NCBI RefSeq assembly: GCF_000003815.2
Contig: NC_049987.1
Span: 4,117,963 to 4,181,962 of the forward strand
Reading direction: 5' to 3'
Source of the DNA: Branchiostoma floridae
Taxonomy: Eukaryota > Chordata > Leptocardii > Amphioxiformes > Branchiostomatidae
Length of the DNA stretch: 64,000 nt
Shown here: positions 48,401 to 64,000 of the stretch, one piece after another
How positions within the stretch are numbered: position 1 is the stretch's first letter
Layout of the letters: each line of letters begins with the position of its first letter
Notes under the pieces: generated by a model
The model's database searches: none
What the model was told of the DNA's origin: nothing
Seen by the model: only the letters and a program-made list of their open reading frames with translations
Made by a program: the position numbers and the translations under genes

Positions 48401-51400
48401 ATAGCCCCATGGTGTTTGGCAGAAAAATAGTGCGTTGTGTTGTGAGTTGTGTTTTCTTTTCTTTTTCTAAAATATTTTAATCCTGAAAACAGTCAGAACC
48501 ATATAAGCTATTTTGGAAGAGATATTGTTATCTCCTGATGTATATCGTATATGATGCAGGAATACATGGGCGGGTGTGGTGCAAATTCCACAGCTGCCAG
48601 AGAGTCAAGAACTACATGTACCAAACTGGTCTGCTAACGGACCCTTTTTCTCGCCTGGCAAACCTATCCACTTTGCCACAACTTCGTCTCCAAGACAGTC
48701 CTTACCTACAGTTTACAAGTTTGAAAAAAGGTACCCAACATCATAGCCCACAGTACATACACAAAAAAAAATCATGGGTCTTATCATTAGTGGCAAGTGT
48801 GCAGATGTTAACACACTGGCAGCACCAGTTTTTGGCACCTTTAGACAGTTTAGCCGTGAGGCTCGGTGGGCGTCACTCCACCGTCATGGGGGCAGGGCGA
48901 GTTTAGAACTCAGGACCTTCTGATTCTGACTCCAACACTCTAGCCGTTGCGCCACACAGACACCCCCACAGCATGCACAAAGACCATGATAATCACTCAG
49001 TTGAATCAGAACTGACTCTTGTTCTAATCTGTTTGGATCTACTTCTGATTTGCCCTCTGACCTGTCGTCGTACAGACTGCCGTTACTGTCTGTCCTGTGC
49101 CACTGAGGTGGCCGATTGGTGCAGTAGGAACGAGACGACTGGGTGGATCCGACCGACGAGACACTGTCACGACTAGGACTCCGCACCAACCCAGGCCGCT
49201 TAAACATCCACAGACTTACACACAACAGGTACAGTAGGCAGGAGGAAGGGACAGGAAGGTAGAGATACAAAAAATCATGAGACAAAATGGACAGTTGAGC
49301 AGAATGCCAAAGAATCAATAAAAAGAAACAGAAAGATCATCACAAAAAGGAAAGGCAGAGAGGCAGTAAAGTAAAAAACAAACAGAAATAGACAAGAAAA
49401 TATCTGATATACATGACTTAGGTTCAAGAGCTTAAAAGTTTTCAATAAACAAAAATAATAAAGAAATCTACTGAAAAGGAAAGAGCGACAGAAATCGAGA
49501 AACCAAATGCCCCCGAAATAGAGTAAAGCTAAAGCTAAGGATTTACTTACAGTAGATGTATGTACACTGAGAAAGCTATGATTTAGATAAATTTATAAAA
49601 TTGTACCTTGCAGACCCGGATCCAGAGTCCTCTGGCTGAGACAGATACATCCTGTCGTCCTGGAAGGACGTCCTTCGCGGGAATCCATCCCAAGACTCGA
49701 TGGAATCTCTCCTTCCAATCTTCGGCCTGTGTTCCTTGGCGGTTTGGCGCGCCAGTTCCCGTTGCAGGTCCGACGAAAGCTTCTTGGGCAGACTGTTGGA
49801 GTTCCTTGGGTCGGTGGGGAGTTGGTCGGTGACGGTGTCCCACGTGCTCCAATTCTCTGCTGTTGTCCTTTGAGGAAACGTGCTCCAGAACTCGCCAGAC
49901 GGGAAGGTGAAGTCGTCGTCAGAGTCTACTTCAGACGAGCGGCGAGACGAGCTTCCTACGGATTCCGCGTAGTTAATCCTGGGCCAGTTCAGGTCTGCAG
50001 CGAAGGGGAGGGGCGGGCCATTACGCGACGGCGGACGGGATGGGGGGCGGGAGTTTGGGCGGGAAGACGGGCGCGATGAAGGGCCGAAGCTATCGAGAGA
50101 CTCAATAGAGCCTTGTCGTGACAACGGTCGGCTCGGCGGACCCTTCTTCCAGTTGCTCTCCCAAAACTGTGGCGGTCCGTTTCGTGAGGGTGGACGGGAG
50201 TTCGGCCGAGATGATGGCTGACAGTAGCTGTCTACGGACTCCATGGAGCCTTGGCGAGAGATTGGTCGACTGGGCGGGCCTCGATAACGAGATTTCTTAT
50301 TATCCATGTTATAGTGTTGGAGAGGGCCGTTCCGTGACATTGGCCTGGACGGAGAACCCCAGGAGCTATGATTGTCATCGTAGTAGAAATCTTGTGGGGG
50401 CCCATTCCGAGACTGTGGTCGGGAGGGGGGTCGAGAGTTTGGCTTGGAGCCTGGAGCCCTGGCGTATCTATCTAACGATTCTACAGAACTCTGTCGTGAC
50501 GTCTGCCGGTTGTCCCGCTGCCTGTTGTCGTAGTGCCCTTTCCTGTGGTCGCGTTGCGAGCGCTGCGAGTGCATCGAGCTACGAGAAGAGATGCTCTCTT
50601 GGCTCTCGCTGCTGACCATGCCTCCGCGTCCGCGACTGCCCCTACCCGGGCGGATGTTCTTACGTACTTCGACAGAGTCTTCTTGAATATACTTCCTCGG
50701 TTTCCTGTAGTTATCCTGCTTGTGTTTGTCTGTTGGCATGTCTCCCCAATGGTGTGCCTTTCCTTTCTGAGGCCCCCTATCATCTCCCATGGGGTACTGC
50801 AGCTCTTCCAGTCCTTGGGGCTCCTCTTCATACCAAGACTTACTAGGCTGATCTGGAGTGTTCTCCTTCTCATTAAAATCTATCTGTTCATCAAACGTGT
50901 TTGGTGACTTGGAGGACACCTCCTGGTTCTTATTTTCCTCCTTGCTATAAGGATCGTCTTTTTTCTTAGCCGTATAAAATTTTTGAGTCTCCCTTCGAGA
51001 GGGACTGTCTGTTTCTCTCCTATGTTTGCTACTTTTTTTGGACTCGGTGAGGCTCTCTTTGCTGGGAGACTTTTTGGGTTGGCTCCGAGGCGTCTTTTCT
51101 AACCTGAAGTCTGAATCCGACCTGAATCTATTGACTCTCTTGTCCCCGGATCTAGAGCTGTCTGTAGAGGTGTGACTATCCGATCGTCGTCTTCCTGGCT
51201 TGTCAAGTCTCGTTGAGCTATTCCATGGTTTTTGTACGTTGTGACTCTGAACTCTCCCCGACGAAACATCCCTCTTTCCGGGTTCAGCCTTTTTGTCTTT
51301 CCCGGCGCTTTGATTTCCTACTTTTGACCCTTTTTGGGTTCTATCTCGAGATTTACCCGGTTTCTTATCCACTTTGGCAAGCTCTATTCTATTGTAACTG

Positions 51401-51623
51401 ACAAATGTATCTTTGGTATCGATGCTATTGGCCGTTGATTTAGAACTTGAGGACAACGGTTCCGAGTCTTTAGTAGGTTTTTTCCGTTCCTTGCTGAGCT
51501 TGCTCAGCCATTTCGGACGTTTAGGCACTTCTGGGCGCTTTGAAGGTTCTGACGAAATCCTCTGAGAGGAGGGTTGACTTTCTTCACCTTTAGCCATCTT
51601 CTTAGACATCGAAAATTGGAAGT
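39284..51623 (-). CDS. 4EHP-like eIF4E-family protein with long Ser/Arg/Pro-rich N-terminus (gene model)
   Basis: Minus-strand exons: 51623-49607, 49566-49551 (microexon, tentative), 49198-49062, 48223-48161, 47547-47460, 46614-46480, then 45103-45004, 44488-44408, 43059-42952, 41953-41899, 41685-41604, 39467-39284. The first six encode about 810 low-complexity residues. The last six encode an eIF4E fold: FWYDRR, IEGFWQVYNHL, GIMPMWEDDANKQGGKW, LLALIGDEM, EICGAVVS, RVAIWT. Relative to human eIF4E, Trp102, Glu103, Trp166 and the binding-partner Trp73 are present, but the Trp56 position is Tyr, as in 4EHP/eIF4E2. It should bind capped mRNA and act as a translational repressor-type factor (family inference). 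The 46480/45103 junction is out of phase, so an exon encoding the HPL start of the fold is missing. The final exon with the stop was not found. The RNA-binding role of the N-terminus is a guess. Confidence 0.8.
39714..41287. mobile_element. 1.57-kb near-perfect palindromic element, TTAA target duplication
   Basis: Arms 39714-40376 and 40621-41287 are almost exact reverse complements of about 660 bp, around a spacer of about 245 bp. The ends read AGGACAGCATCAG, flanked by TTAA on both sides, a target like that of piggyBac-type elements. Each arm is GC-rich in its middle and contains the same open frame (MISLSASKPRGDGTKSKQWF...), unlike any family I know. The spacer holds MPACVVCKNNNAVC. It lies in the intron between exons 41604 and 39467. 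Confidence 0.9.
41604..41685 (-). CDS. eIF4E-like exon with Trp166-equivalent
   Basis: Acceptor ttctgcccag, then VSKRKRGDRVAIWTRDKENV and LANYAI, then donor gtgagt. RVAIWT carries the Trp that contacts the cap methylguanine in eIF4E. Confidence 0.9.
41899..41953 (-). CDS. eIF4E-like exon
   Basis: Acceptor cttgtctag, then LLALIGDEMAFSDEICGA, then donor gttagt. It joins the next exon in phase 1 to form EICGAVVS, a 4EHP-like spelling. Confidence 0.9.
42389..42906. mobile_element. PIF/Harbinger-like MITE (TAA target)
   Basis: GGCCACAGCAAGTAAATTTT at 42389 has its exact complement at the other end (42875-42906), with TAA on both sides. 518 bp, with a smaller inner hairpin at 42606-42676. It ends 45 bp from the donor of exon 43059-42952. 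Confidence 0.85.
42952..43059 (-). CDS. eIF4E-like exon with cap-binding Trp-Glu
   Basis: Acceptor cctcccacag, then VGIMPMWEDDANKQGGKWVI and TIRNDMDFVASLWLEM, then donor gtatgc. MWED is the cap-stacking Trp and guanine-pairing Glu of the family. Confidence 0.95.
43690..43733. repeat. Short hairpin TCAGGCAGACAG / CTGTCTGCCTGA
   Basis: Perfect 12-bp arms around a 20-nt loop in an intron of the eIF4E-like gene. Confidence 0.8.
43911..44033 (+). mobile_element. 79-bp insertion flanked by 22-bp direct repeats
   Basis: CAGTATTTTCTAATCAATTTTC (43911-43932) recurs at 44012-44033 with one mismatch. The segment between reads TGATGAAGAC..AGGTCGAAACCGG and on. With the preceding C it spells CTGATGA-stem-GAAA, a hammerhead-like core. 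The layout is that of a short retrotransposed piece with target duplication. Confidence 0.6.
44408..44488 (-). CDS. eIF4E-like exon with partner-binding Trp
   Basis: Acceptor caccaaatag, then IEGFWQVYNHLAPAHHLDNN and ANYHFFR, then donor gtaagc. The VETIEGFW junction matches the VEDFW helix that binds eIF4G/4E-BP-type peptides. Confidence 0.92.
44509..44808 (+). mobile_element. LINE ORF2 C-terminal fragment, intact frame to stop
   Basis: LYGNLPRLSDKIRQRRMQLS, GHYVRHPELVANELILWEPV and GKRKPGRQKTTFIDTLKRDS, ending REEWRRRVQHASRVGI and stop. A typical non-LTR reverse transcriptase tail (RR..L.GH.xR, G+.+.GR, W..RV). The 5' part is missing. It is inserted antisense to the host gene, starting about 20 bp upstream of an acceptor. 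Confidence 0.8.
45004..45103 (-). CDS. eIF4E-like exon with Tyr at the Trp56 position
   Basis: Acceptor ccttgtag, then RFWYDRRENKSMRMKSDFTN and YNENLLEISAVET, then donor gtgagt. FWYDRR aligns with FWYSRR of 4EHP. The Tyr in NYNENL takes the place of the cap-stacking Trp56, as in 4EHP. The exon needs a phase-2 partner upstream, which exon 46614-46480 is not. Confidence 0.92.
45317..45711. mobile_element. PIF/Harbinger-like MITE (TTA target), copy 1
   Basis: GGCTACACCTATCTTATTTG..at the left mirrors AAATAAAATTGGTGTGGCC at the right, flanked by TTA. 395 bp, no ORF. Sister copy at 46748-47128. Confidence 0.8.
46480..46614 (-). CDS. eIF4E-like gene, N-terminal region exon
   Basis: Acceptor tatttctag, then GDFKLNGPPSDTEIQLRNRL, DDVLDGSLSSGSMSPIPESD and VAEFP, then donor gtaagg, phase 0 at both ends. 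Acidic/Ser-rich, with no domain. Confidence 0.75.
46748..47128. mobile_element. PIF/Harbinger-like MITE (TTA target), copy 2
   Basis: GGCCAAACCAATTTAATTTC at the left pairs with AAATTAAATTGGTGTGGCC at the right, flanked by TTA. 381 bp. Short ORFs across both copies (RPHQFxLLxLGF) are repeat-derived, not a gene. Confidence 0.85.
47460..47547 (-). CDS. eIF4E-like gene, N-terminal region exon
   Basis: Acceptor ttttccag, then SRSGQQGQGPFGHQNPNVGY and SSASELSQE, then donor gtaagt. Frame chosen because it is the only one joining both neighbours in phase. Confidence 0.75.
47682..47958. mobile_element. hAT-like MITE
   Basis: CAGGGCTTGAAATAC at the left and GTATTTCGAGCCCTG at the right. Interior CCTGCAC/GTGCAGG words repeat in both arms. 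277 bp. A clear 8-bp target duplication is not visible. Confidence 0.65.
48161..48223 (-). CDS. eIF4E-like gene, Arg-rich exon
   Basis: Acceptor tacccaatcag, then THPGPRSRSRNRKRNRRNRR, then donor gtaatc. A strongly basic RS-type stretch, 63 nt, phase 2 at both ends. It may be a nuclear-localisation or RNA-contact patch (inference). Confidence 0.75.
48893..48962 (-). mobile_element. tRNA-derived SINE head
   Basis: The minus strand reads TGTGTGGCGCAACGGCTAGA then GAGTTCTAAACTCG, resembling Pol III A and B boxes at tRNA-like spacing. The sequence is too diverged for a real tRNA. Confidence 0.6.
49062..49198 (-). CDS. eIF4E-like gene, Ser/Arg-rich exon
   Basis: Acceptor atgtttaag, then RPGLVRSPSRDSVSSVGSTQ, SSRSYCTNRPPQWHRTDSNG and SLYDD, then donor gtcaga (a weak but usable donor). 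It enters in phase 0 and leaves in phase 2. Confidence 0.7.
49551..49566 (-). CDS. Candidate 16-nt microexon of the eIF4E-like gene
   Basis: Between acceptor ctttctcag and a strong donor gtaagt lie 16 nt that complete a split Ser codon and add VHTST. It converts the phase-2 end of exon 51623-49607 into the phase 0 needed by exon 49198-49062, which cannot otherwise join in frame. The upstream intron would be only 40 nt, unusually short. Skipping both introns lets the large exon read on to a stop (ending INLSKS). Confidence 0.55.
49607..51623 (-). CDS. eIF4E-like gene, large N-terminal exon (SR/SRPP-rich, 667 codons)
   Basis: Starts at ATG 51609, 14 nt after acceptor ttatcattacag: MSKKMAKGEESQPSSQRISS. 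Residues about 10-260 are Lys/Ser-rich with many SR and RR pairs. About 290-340 form a basic G/R patch (RPGRGSRGRGG). About 380-540 hold repeats of SRPxSRNGPP and SRP(I/L)SRQGS(M/I)ES(V/L)DS. The end is acidic/aromatic (FTFPSGEFWSTFPQ) and then RRDSIESWDGFPRRTSF. There is no folded domain; it is predicted disordered and heavily phosphorylatable. An upstream coding exon in phase 1 is possible because the frame stays open 5' of the ATG. Confidence 0.85.
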
Positions 51624-51719
51624 CTGTAATGATAAAAAAAAATAACAACTTAAGGGTAACATTTGCATAATAATGTTAAGCTTCATATGGTCTAGTCTTA
51701 CAGTTACAAACTACTACTG

Positions 51720-53400
51720 TTAGTTCTTACACATTCGTAGTATATAGATATTCAAATTAAATTAGACATCCATGTATATACATGTAGGCAATTCATTGTA
51801 TACACTTGTTTGTTCACTAATACATGTATATACAATCATGTATCTGTAGCAGAAGTCACTGTACCTTTATAATTTGTTATGTCAATAAAGATTTTTATTT
51901 CCTATATACACGTACTAGTACTAGTATGGTGACCAGCCCCTCCAGCTCTGTCCTGCCACTTGCTACACAATGTAATTGAAGGCCATACGTTGTCTGCTGC
52001 TAAATTAGTACTAGCTACCATAGCAGAAGCCATCTGGTCCTGTCACCGTCCTGGTCATTTCAATAAGTGTGGTGGATTCTTTTTCTTCTTACATGTATAA
52101 TGTTTCATTGTTTGATCGAGGTGTGGCTCTCCTCAAAGTCAAACAAGCTTATTAGGGACCTACATTCATAGAATGATCGATAGGAAAAAAATAATACATT
52201 GACTTGCTTTAGTGGGCTGTAATTCTCTGGCAGCCATTTTTTTTCATCAGTAGTACAACAACAAAGACCAAAGTTCAATAGGTCTTCGGGTCAACATTTT
52301 GTAAGTTTGCAACAGTCATTGAGTTTTGATTATGATTCATAAGGACAAATTCCTCAATAAGTGGGAAACAGTCATGTCAAGCTACAATAATATTCTCTTT
52401 TTGATATGATAAATTGTTACCTGGTCCTAGTCTACATTGAAATTCTGGGCAGCTGTGTACCATATTATAGGTGAGGTACCATACAGAAACACAAACAAAA
52501 AAAATGTATGTTTTTCCCTATTGAGGAAAACATATTACAAAAATGGATAAGATTATAACAGAGGTAATATTATAAGGGCAAACAATTTCAATTCTGCAAG
52601 GCTGGTGCCAGGGAAAAATGATAGGACTGAACAGGAGCTGGAATAGGAAGAATATGTGATTCTGAGGCACAATTTTTGTGACCACTATATGATACTGTCT
52701 CTGATCTTCATACCAATGTGAATGATAAGACTGGTAATACTAGTACTAGTACTGTAATCTGTTACTGTAATCTGGTAATACTGTCTGTAAATATACATAA
52801 AGTCACTCGGCCCCGCCCACCTAGACCCAAATGTAAAATGCTCACACAAAAGAATTGAAATATACACAATGAAAGATCTTCTCTGGGACTTGATACAATA
52901 ACATACTAATTACTGTACACATAATACAATCTTGAGTAATAAAACAATACCTACAGTAACACAATTGTAAAATGTTGATCAATTTTTTTCTATGATCTTA
53001 AATTGCTAGATTGAACAACTATTACAAATAAACATAAAATTGTGCTATCTTGTATGTATATCATATGACAATGATTCTTCAGATTTGTTTTCAGTGAGGC
53101 TCGAAACAAAACAACAAACAAAACAAAAACTACTCAAAATTTGCAAATCATTAAATTCTGTTACAACTTTGCAACAATGTTCTTCTCCATTTTCTCCCAG
53201 CCTTTTCTAATCTGTCTAGAGAACAAAATCCCGGCCAATATCATTGCCACTGTTTCTATTCCTGGTGCCCCCGACCCAACTCAACTGACATGTTTCAAAT
53301 ACCATCTCTAGTTCCCACCCAACTCATATAACACAAACCCCCAAACTTCACAACTTTCCCAATCACCAAATTCTAATCATACAAAAAAATATGTAATGAA
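51720..53400. other. Probable 5' intron of the eIF4E-like gene
   Basis: AT-rich sequence with scattered ACTAGT/TACATGTA words and no supported coding exon. Confidence 0.4.
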
Positions 53401-53423
53401 ATATGGAACAGAAATAATACTCA

Positions 53424-53700
53424 CGTAGAAAAATGGGCTTAAAATATGACAGAAGACAACGTAGATTCCGCAAAAGAAGATTTTCAGGCACGCCGGTTGG
53501 TGGGAGACTTCCAAAAATGGTATCAACACATGCAACACCAAGGGAGGGGTGTGTTCCGAATATTTCGGTTCCAAACTTTCAAAAAAACACCGAACCAGAG
53601 TCAGCAATTTTGTTGGCTATGGGATGAAATCATGGTTTGGTAGCGGCTACGTCTTAAGGCGAAGATCCGGGCTGTTTCCTTGGAGTTTGAAGCTTAAAGT
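53424..53700 (-). other. Possible 5' non-coding exon of the eIF4E-like gene
   Basis: A strong minus-strand donor (ctac/gtgagtatt) at about 53424 lies 1.8 kb upstream of the large exon, next to the likely promoter. The exon start cannot be fixed. Confidence 0.35.
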
Positions 53701-54108
53701 TGCGGCGACAAAAAGACATGACAGAGACGTGACGGGCGGTTGCTAAAAATGGGGGATGCCCTTTTGGACAACTTGTCATGACGTCATCCTTCACTTTCCA
53801 CAAAACTTTTCGTAAACAACTCAACATTAAAGAATCAAAGTACATTTTCCTATCGTAAAGAATGCGATATTGTAAAATATTAAACAATGGTTAGTATTTG
53901 TATCTTTTTCCACTCATTGTTTTAGATATATTCTTTTTAATATCTGTAATTTATTTCCCATCATCCTCATCGAGAAAATCAAAACAAGATGGCGCTGTCC
54001 ATCGAAAAAAAATCGGTTCTCTGGTATTTTTCTTGATTTCTGTCTTGTGGACGTCGTAAACTCCTTTCCAGTTCGATGCATCTTAAGAGAACTGACTGAG
54101 GGAAAATC
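53700..54108. promoter_or_regulatory. Likely bidirectional promoter: CRE and YY1-type site
   Basis: The palindromic cAMP-response element TGACGTCA is at 53779-53786. CAAGATGGCGCT at 53985-53996 matches the YY1 site often found just downstream of transcription starts of housekeeping genes. The region separates the minus-strand eIF4E-like gene from CCDC174, whose ATG is at 54109. No TATA box is evident. Confidence 0.55.
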
Positions 54109-62912
<8,804 letters not shown>

Positions 62913-63063
62913 ACAATATTGTTAATATATTAATTATAAAACTGATACTTCAGGTATACCGTCCTGCGATTTACAAATGATGTGTTAAGCAATAGATTTC
63001 CCATAGTAAGAGGGACACAGTCATTCTGTAATATAAAGTTCATATATATGCAGCATTTTGGTT

Positions 63064-64000
63064 CTAATTAATCAACCTCTGATTCATCTGTTCCTTAAGC
63101 TCAAAATAGAAATTTGCTTTTGAGTAATCACCAAGGTCTTTCCAGGTAGTGCGCAGATTGTTAAGTACAACTGCAATGTGAGGATGTGCAGTGTCCTCAC
63201 CATAGATAGTCCGCATCATCTGTAGTGATTGTTCATAATATACGGTTGCCTTTCTGTAATCACCAAGGTAACTCCAGGCCTTACCCAAGTTGTTAAGTGA
63301 GTTTGCAATGTCAGGATGTGCAGTATCCTCACCATAGATAATCCTGTACATCTGTAGTGATTGTTCATAGTAGCTGATGGCCTTTCTGTGATCACCAAGG
63401 TCACTCCAGGCAGCACCCAAGTTGTTAAGTGAGTTTGCAATGTCAGGATGTGCAGTGTCCTCACCATAGATAATCCTCTTCATCTGTAGTGATTGTTCAT
63501 AGTAGCTGATGGCCTTTCTGTCATCACCAAGGTCACTCCAGGCATTACCCAAGTTGTTAAGTGAGGAAGCGATGTCAGGATGTGCAGTGTCCTCACCATA
63601 GATAATCCGCCTCATCTGTAGTGATTGTTCATAGTAGCTGATGGCCTTTCTGTGATCACCAAGGTTCCTCCAGGGACCACCCAAGTTGTTAAGTGAGGAG
63701 GCGATGTCAGGATGTGCAGTATCCTCACCATAGATAATCCGCCTCATCTGTAGTGATTGTTCATAGTAGCTGATGGCCTTTCTGTGATCACCAAGGTCAC
63801 TCCAGGCGGCACCCAAGTTGTTAAGTGAGTCTGCAATATCAGGACGTGCAGTATCCTCACCATAGATAATCCGCCTCATCTGTAGTGATTGTTCATAGTA
63901 GCTGATGGCCTTTCTGTGATCACCAAGGTCACTCCAGGCGGCACCCAAGCTATTCAAAGAGTCAGCAATGTCAGGATGTACAGTATCCTCACCATGGATA
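63064..64000 (-). CDS. Kinesin-light-chain-like tetratricopeptide repeat protein, 3' part
   Basis: An open minus frame runs from the window edge to TAG at 63064, over 300 codons. It is a tandem array of 42-residue TPR units (LNNLGAAWSDLGDHRKAISY / YEQSLQMRRIIYGEDTAHPD IA), about seven copies with a period of 126 nt and very high identity between units. This is the TPR_12 type of kinesin light chain and of the nephrocystin-3/NACHT-TPR-like proteins expanded in lower deuterostomes and cnidarians (family knowledge). It acts as a protein-binding scaffold; any N-terminal effector domain lies off-window. The last unit is degenerate (LRTTWKDLGDYSKANFYFEL) and caps the solenoid before LIN. No intron is seen. 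It lies antisense, 300 bp after CCDC174 exon 6. Confidence 0.9.
   Translation of the reverse strand, partial: IHGEDTVHPDIADSLNSLGAAWSDLGDHRKAISYYEQSLQMRRIIYGEDTARPDIADSLNNLGAAWSDLGDHRKAISYYEQSLQMRRIIYGEDTAHPDIASSLNNLGGPWRNLGDHRKAISYYEQSLQMRRIIYGEDTAHPDIASSLNNLGNAWSDLGDDRKAISYYEQSLQMKRIIYGEDTAHPDIANSLNNLGAAWSDLGDHRKAISYYEQSLQMYRIIYGEDTAHPDIANSLNNLGKAWSYLGDYRKATVYYEQSLQMMRTIYGEDTAHPHIAVVLNNLRTTWKDLGDYSKANFYFELKEQMNQRLIN

Noticed and set aside
50118-50615. 165-codon plus-strand open frame opposite the large eIF4E-like exon
   Set aside because: It is a shadow of the GC-rich SRPP repeats. The minus frame is the one that joins spliced neighbours.

Overview
The window is eukaryotic (metazoan) genomic DNA. 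Its genes are split into short exons with GT-AG introns of roughly 0.1-3 kb, and it is very dense in short inverted-repeat transposons, LINE fragments, tRNA-derived SINEs and microsatellites. A lectin-like gene built from SRCR, EGF and C-type lectin modules, a tandem TPR gene, CCDC174 and an eIF4E-family gene together suggest an invertebrate deuterostome. A lancelet (Branchiostoma) is my best guess. That is an inference from gene content and genome style; no species marker was identified.

Layout. (1) 1-7.4 kb: a locally duplicated block carrying two copies of a serine-racemase-like first coding exon on the minus strand. The copy near 7.2-7.35 kb is open; the one near 1.8-2.0 kb has an in-frame stop. 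(2) 7.4-10 kb: nothing recognisable. (3) 10.5-12.26 kb: a minisatellite of about 15 copies of a 115-bp unit; a second, more diverged array lies at 13.2-14.3 kb. (4) 14.5-26.7 kb: 13 minus-strand exons encoding SRCR - six EGF - C-type lectin domain - two EGF - two four-cysteine half-EGF modules - stop. Every intron is in phase 1. Its 5' end (signal peptide) was not found. (5) 26.8-39 kb: no confident coding sequence, only repeats and AT-rich DNA, part of which may be the 3' end of the next gene. (6) 39.3-51.6 kb: a minus-strand gene with an N-terminal region of about 810 residues rich in Ser, Arg and Pro, spliced to an eIF4E fold of the 4EHP (class II) type. It includes a candidate 16-nt microexon and carries a 1.57-kb near-perfect palindrome in one intron. 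(7) 53.4-54.1 kb: a likely bidirectional promoter with a CRE and a YY1-type site. (8) 54.1-62.8 kb: the first six coding exons of CCDC174 on the plus strand, with introns full of hAT-like and pogo-like MITEs and SINEs. (9) 63.06-64 kb: the 3' part of an intronless kinesin-light-chain-like TPR gene on the minus strand, either nested in a CCDC174 intron or marking a rearrangement.

The genes do not form a pathway. The 4EHP-like factor (translational control) and CCDC174 (nuclear RNA-processing-associated) share a divergent promoter and may be co-expressed. Exon boundaries were set by hand from splice consensus, reading frame and family alignment from memory; none is backed by transcript data.
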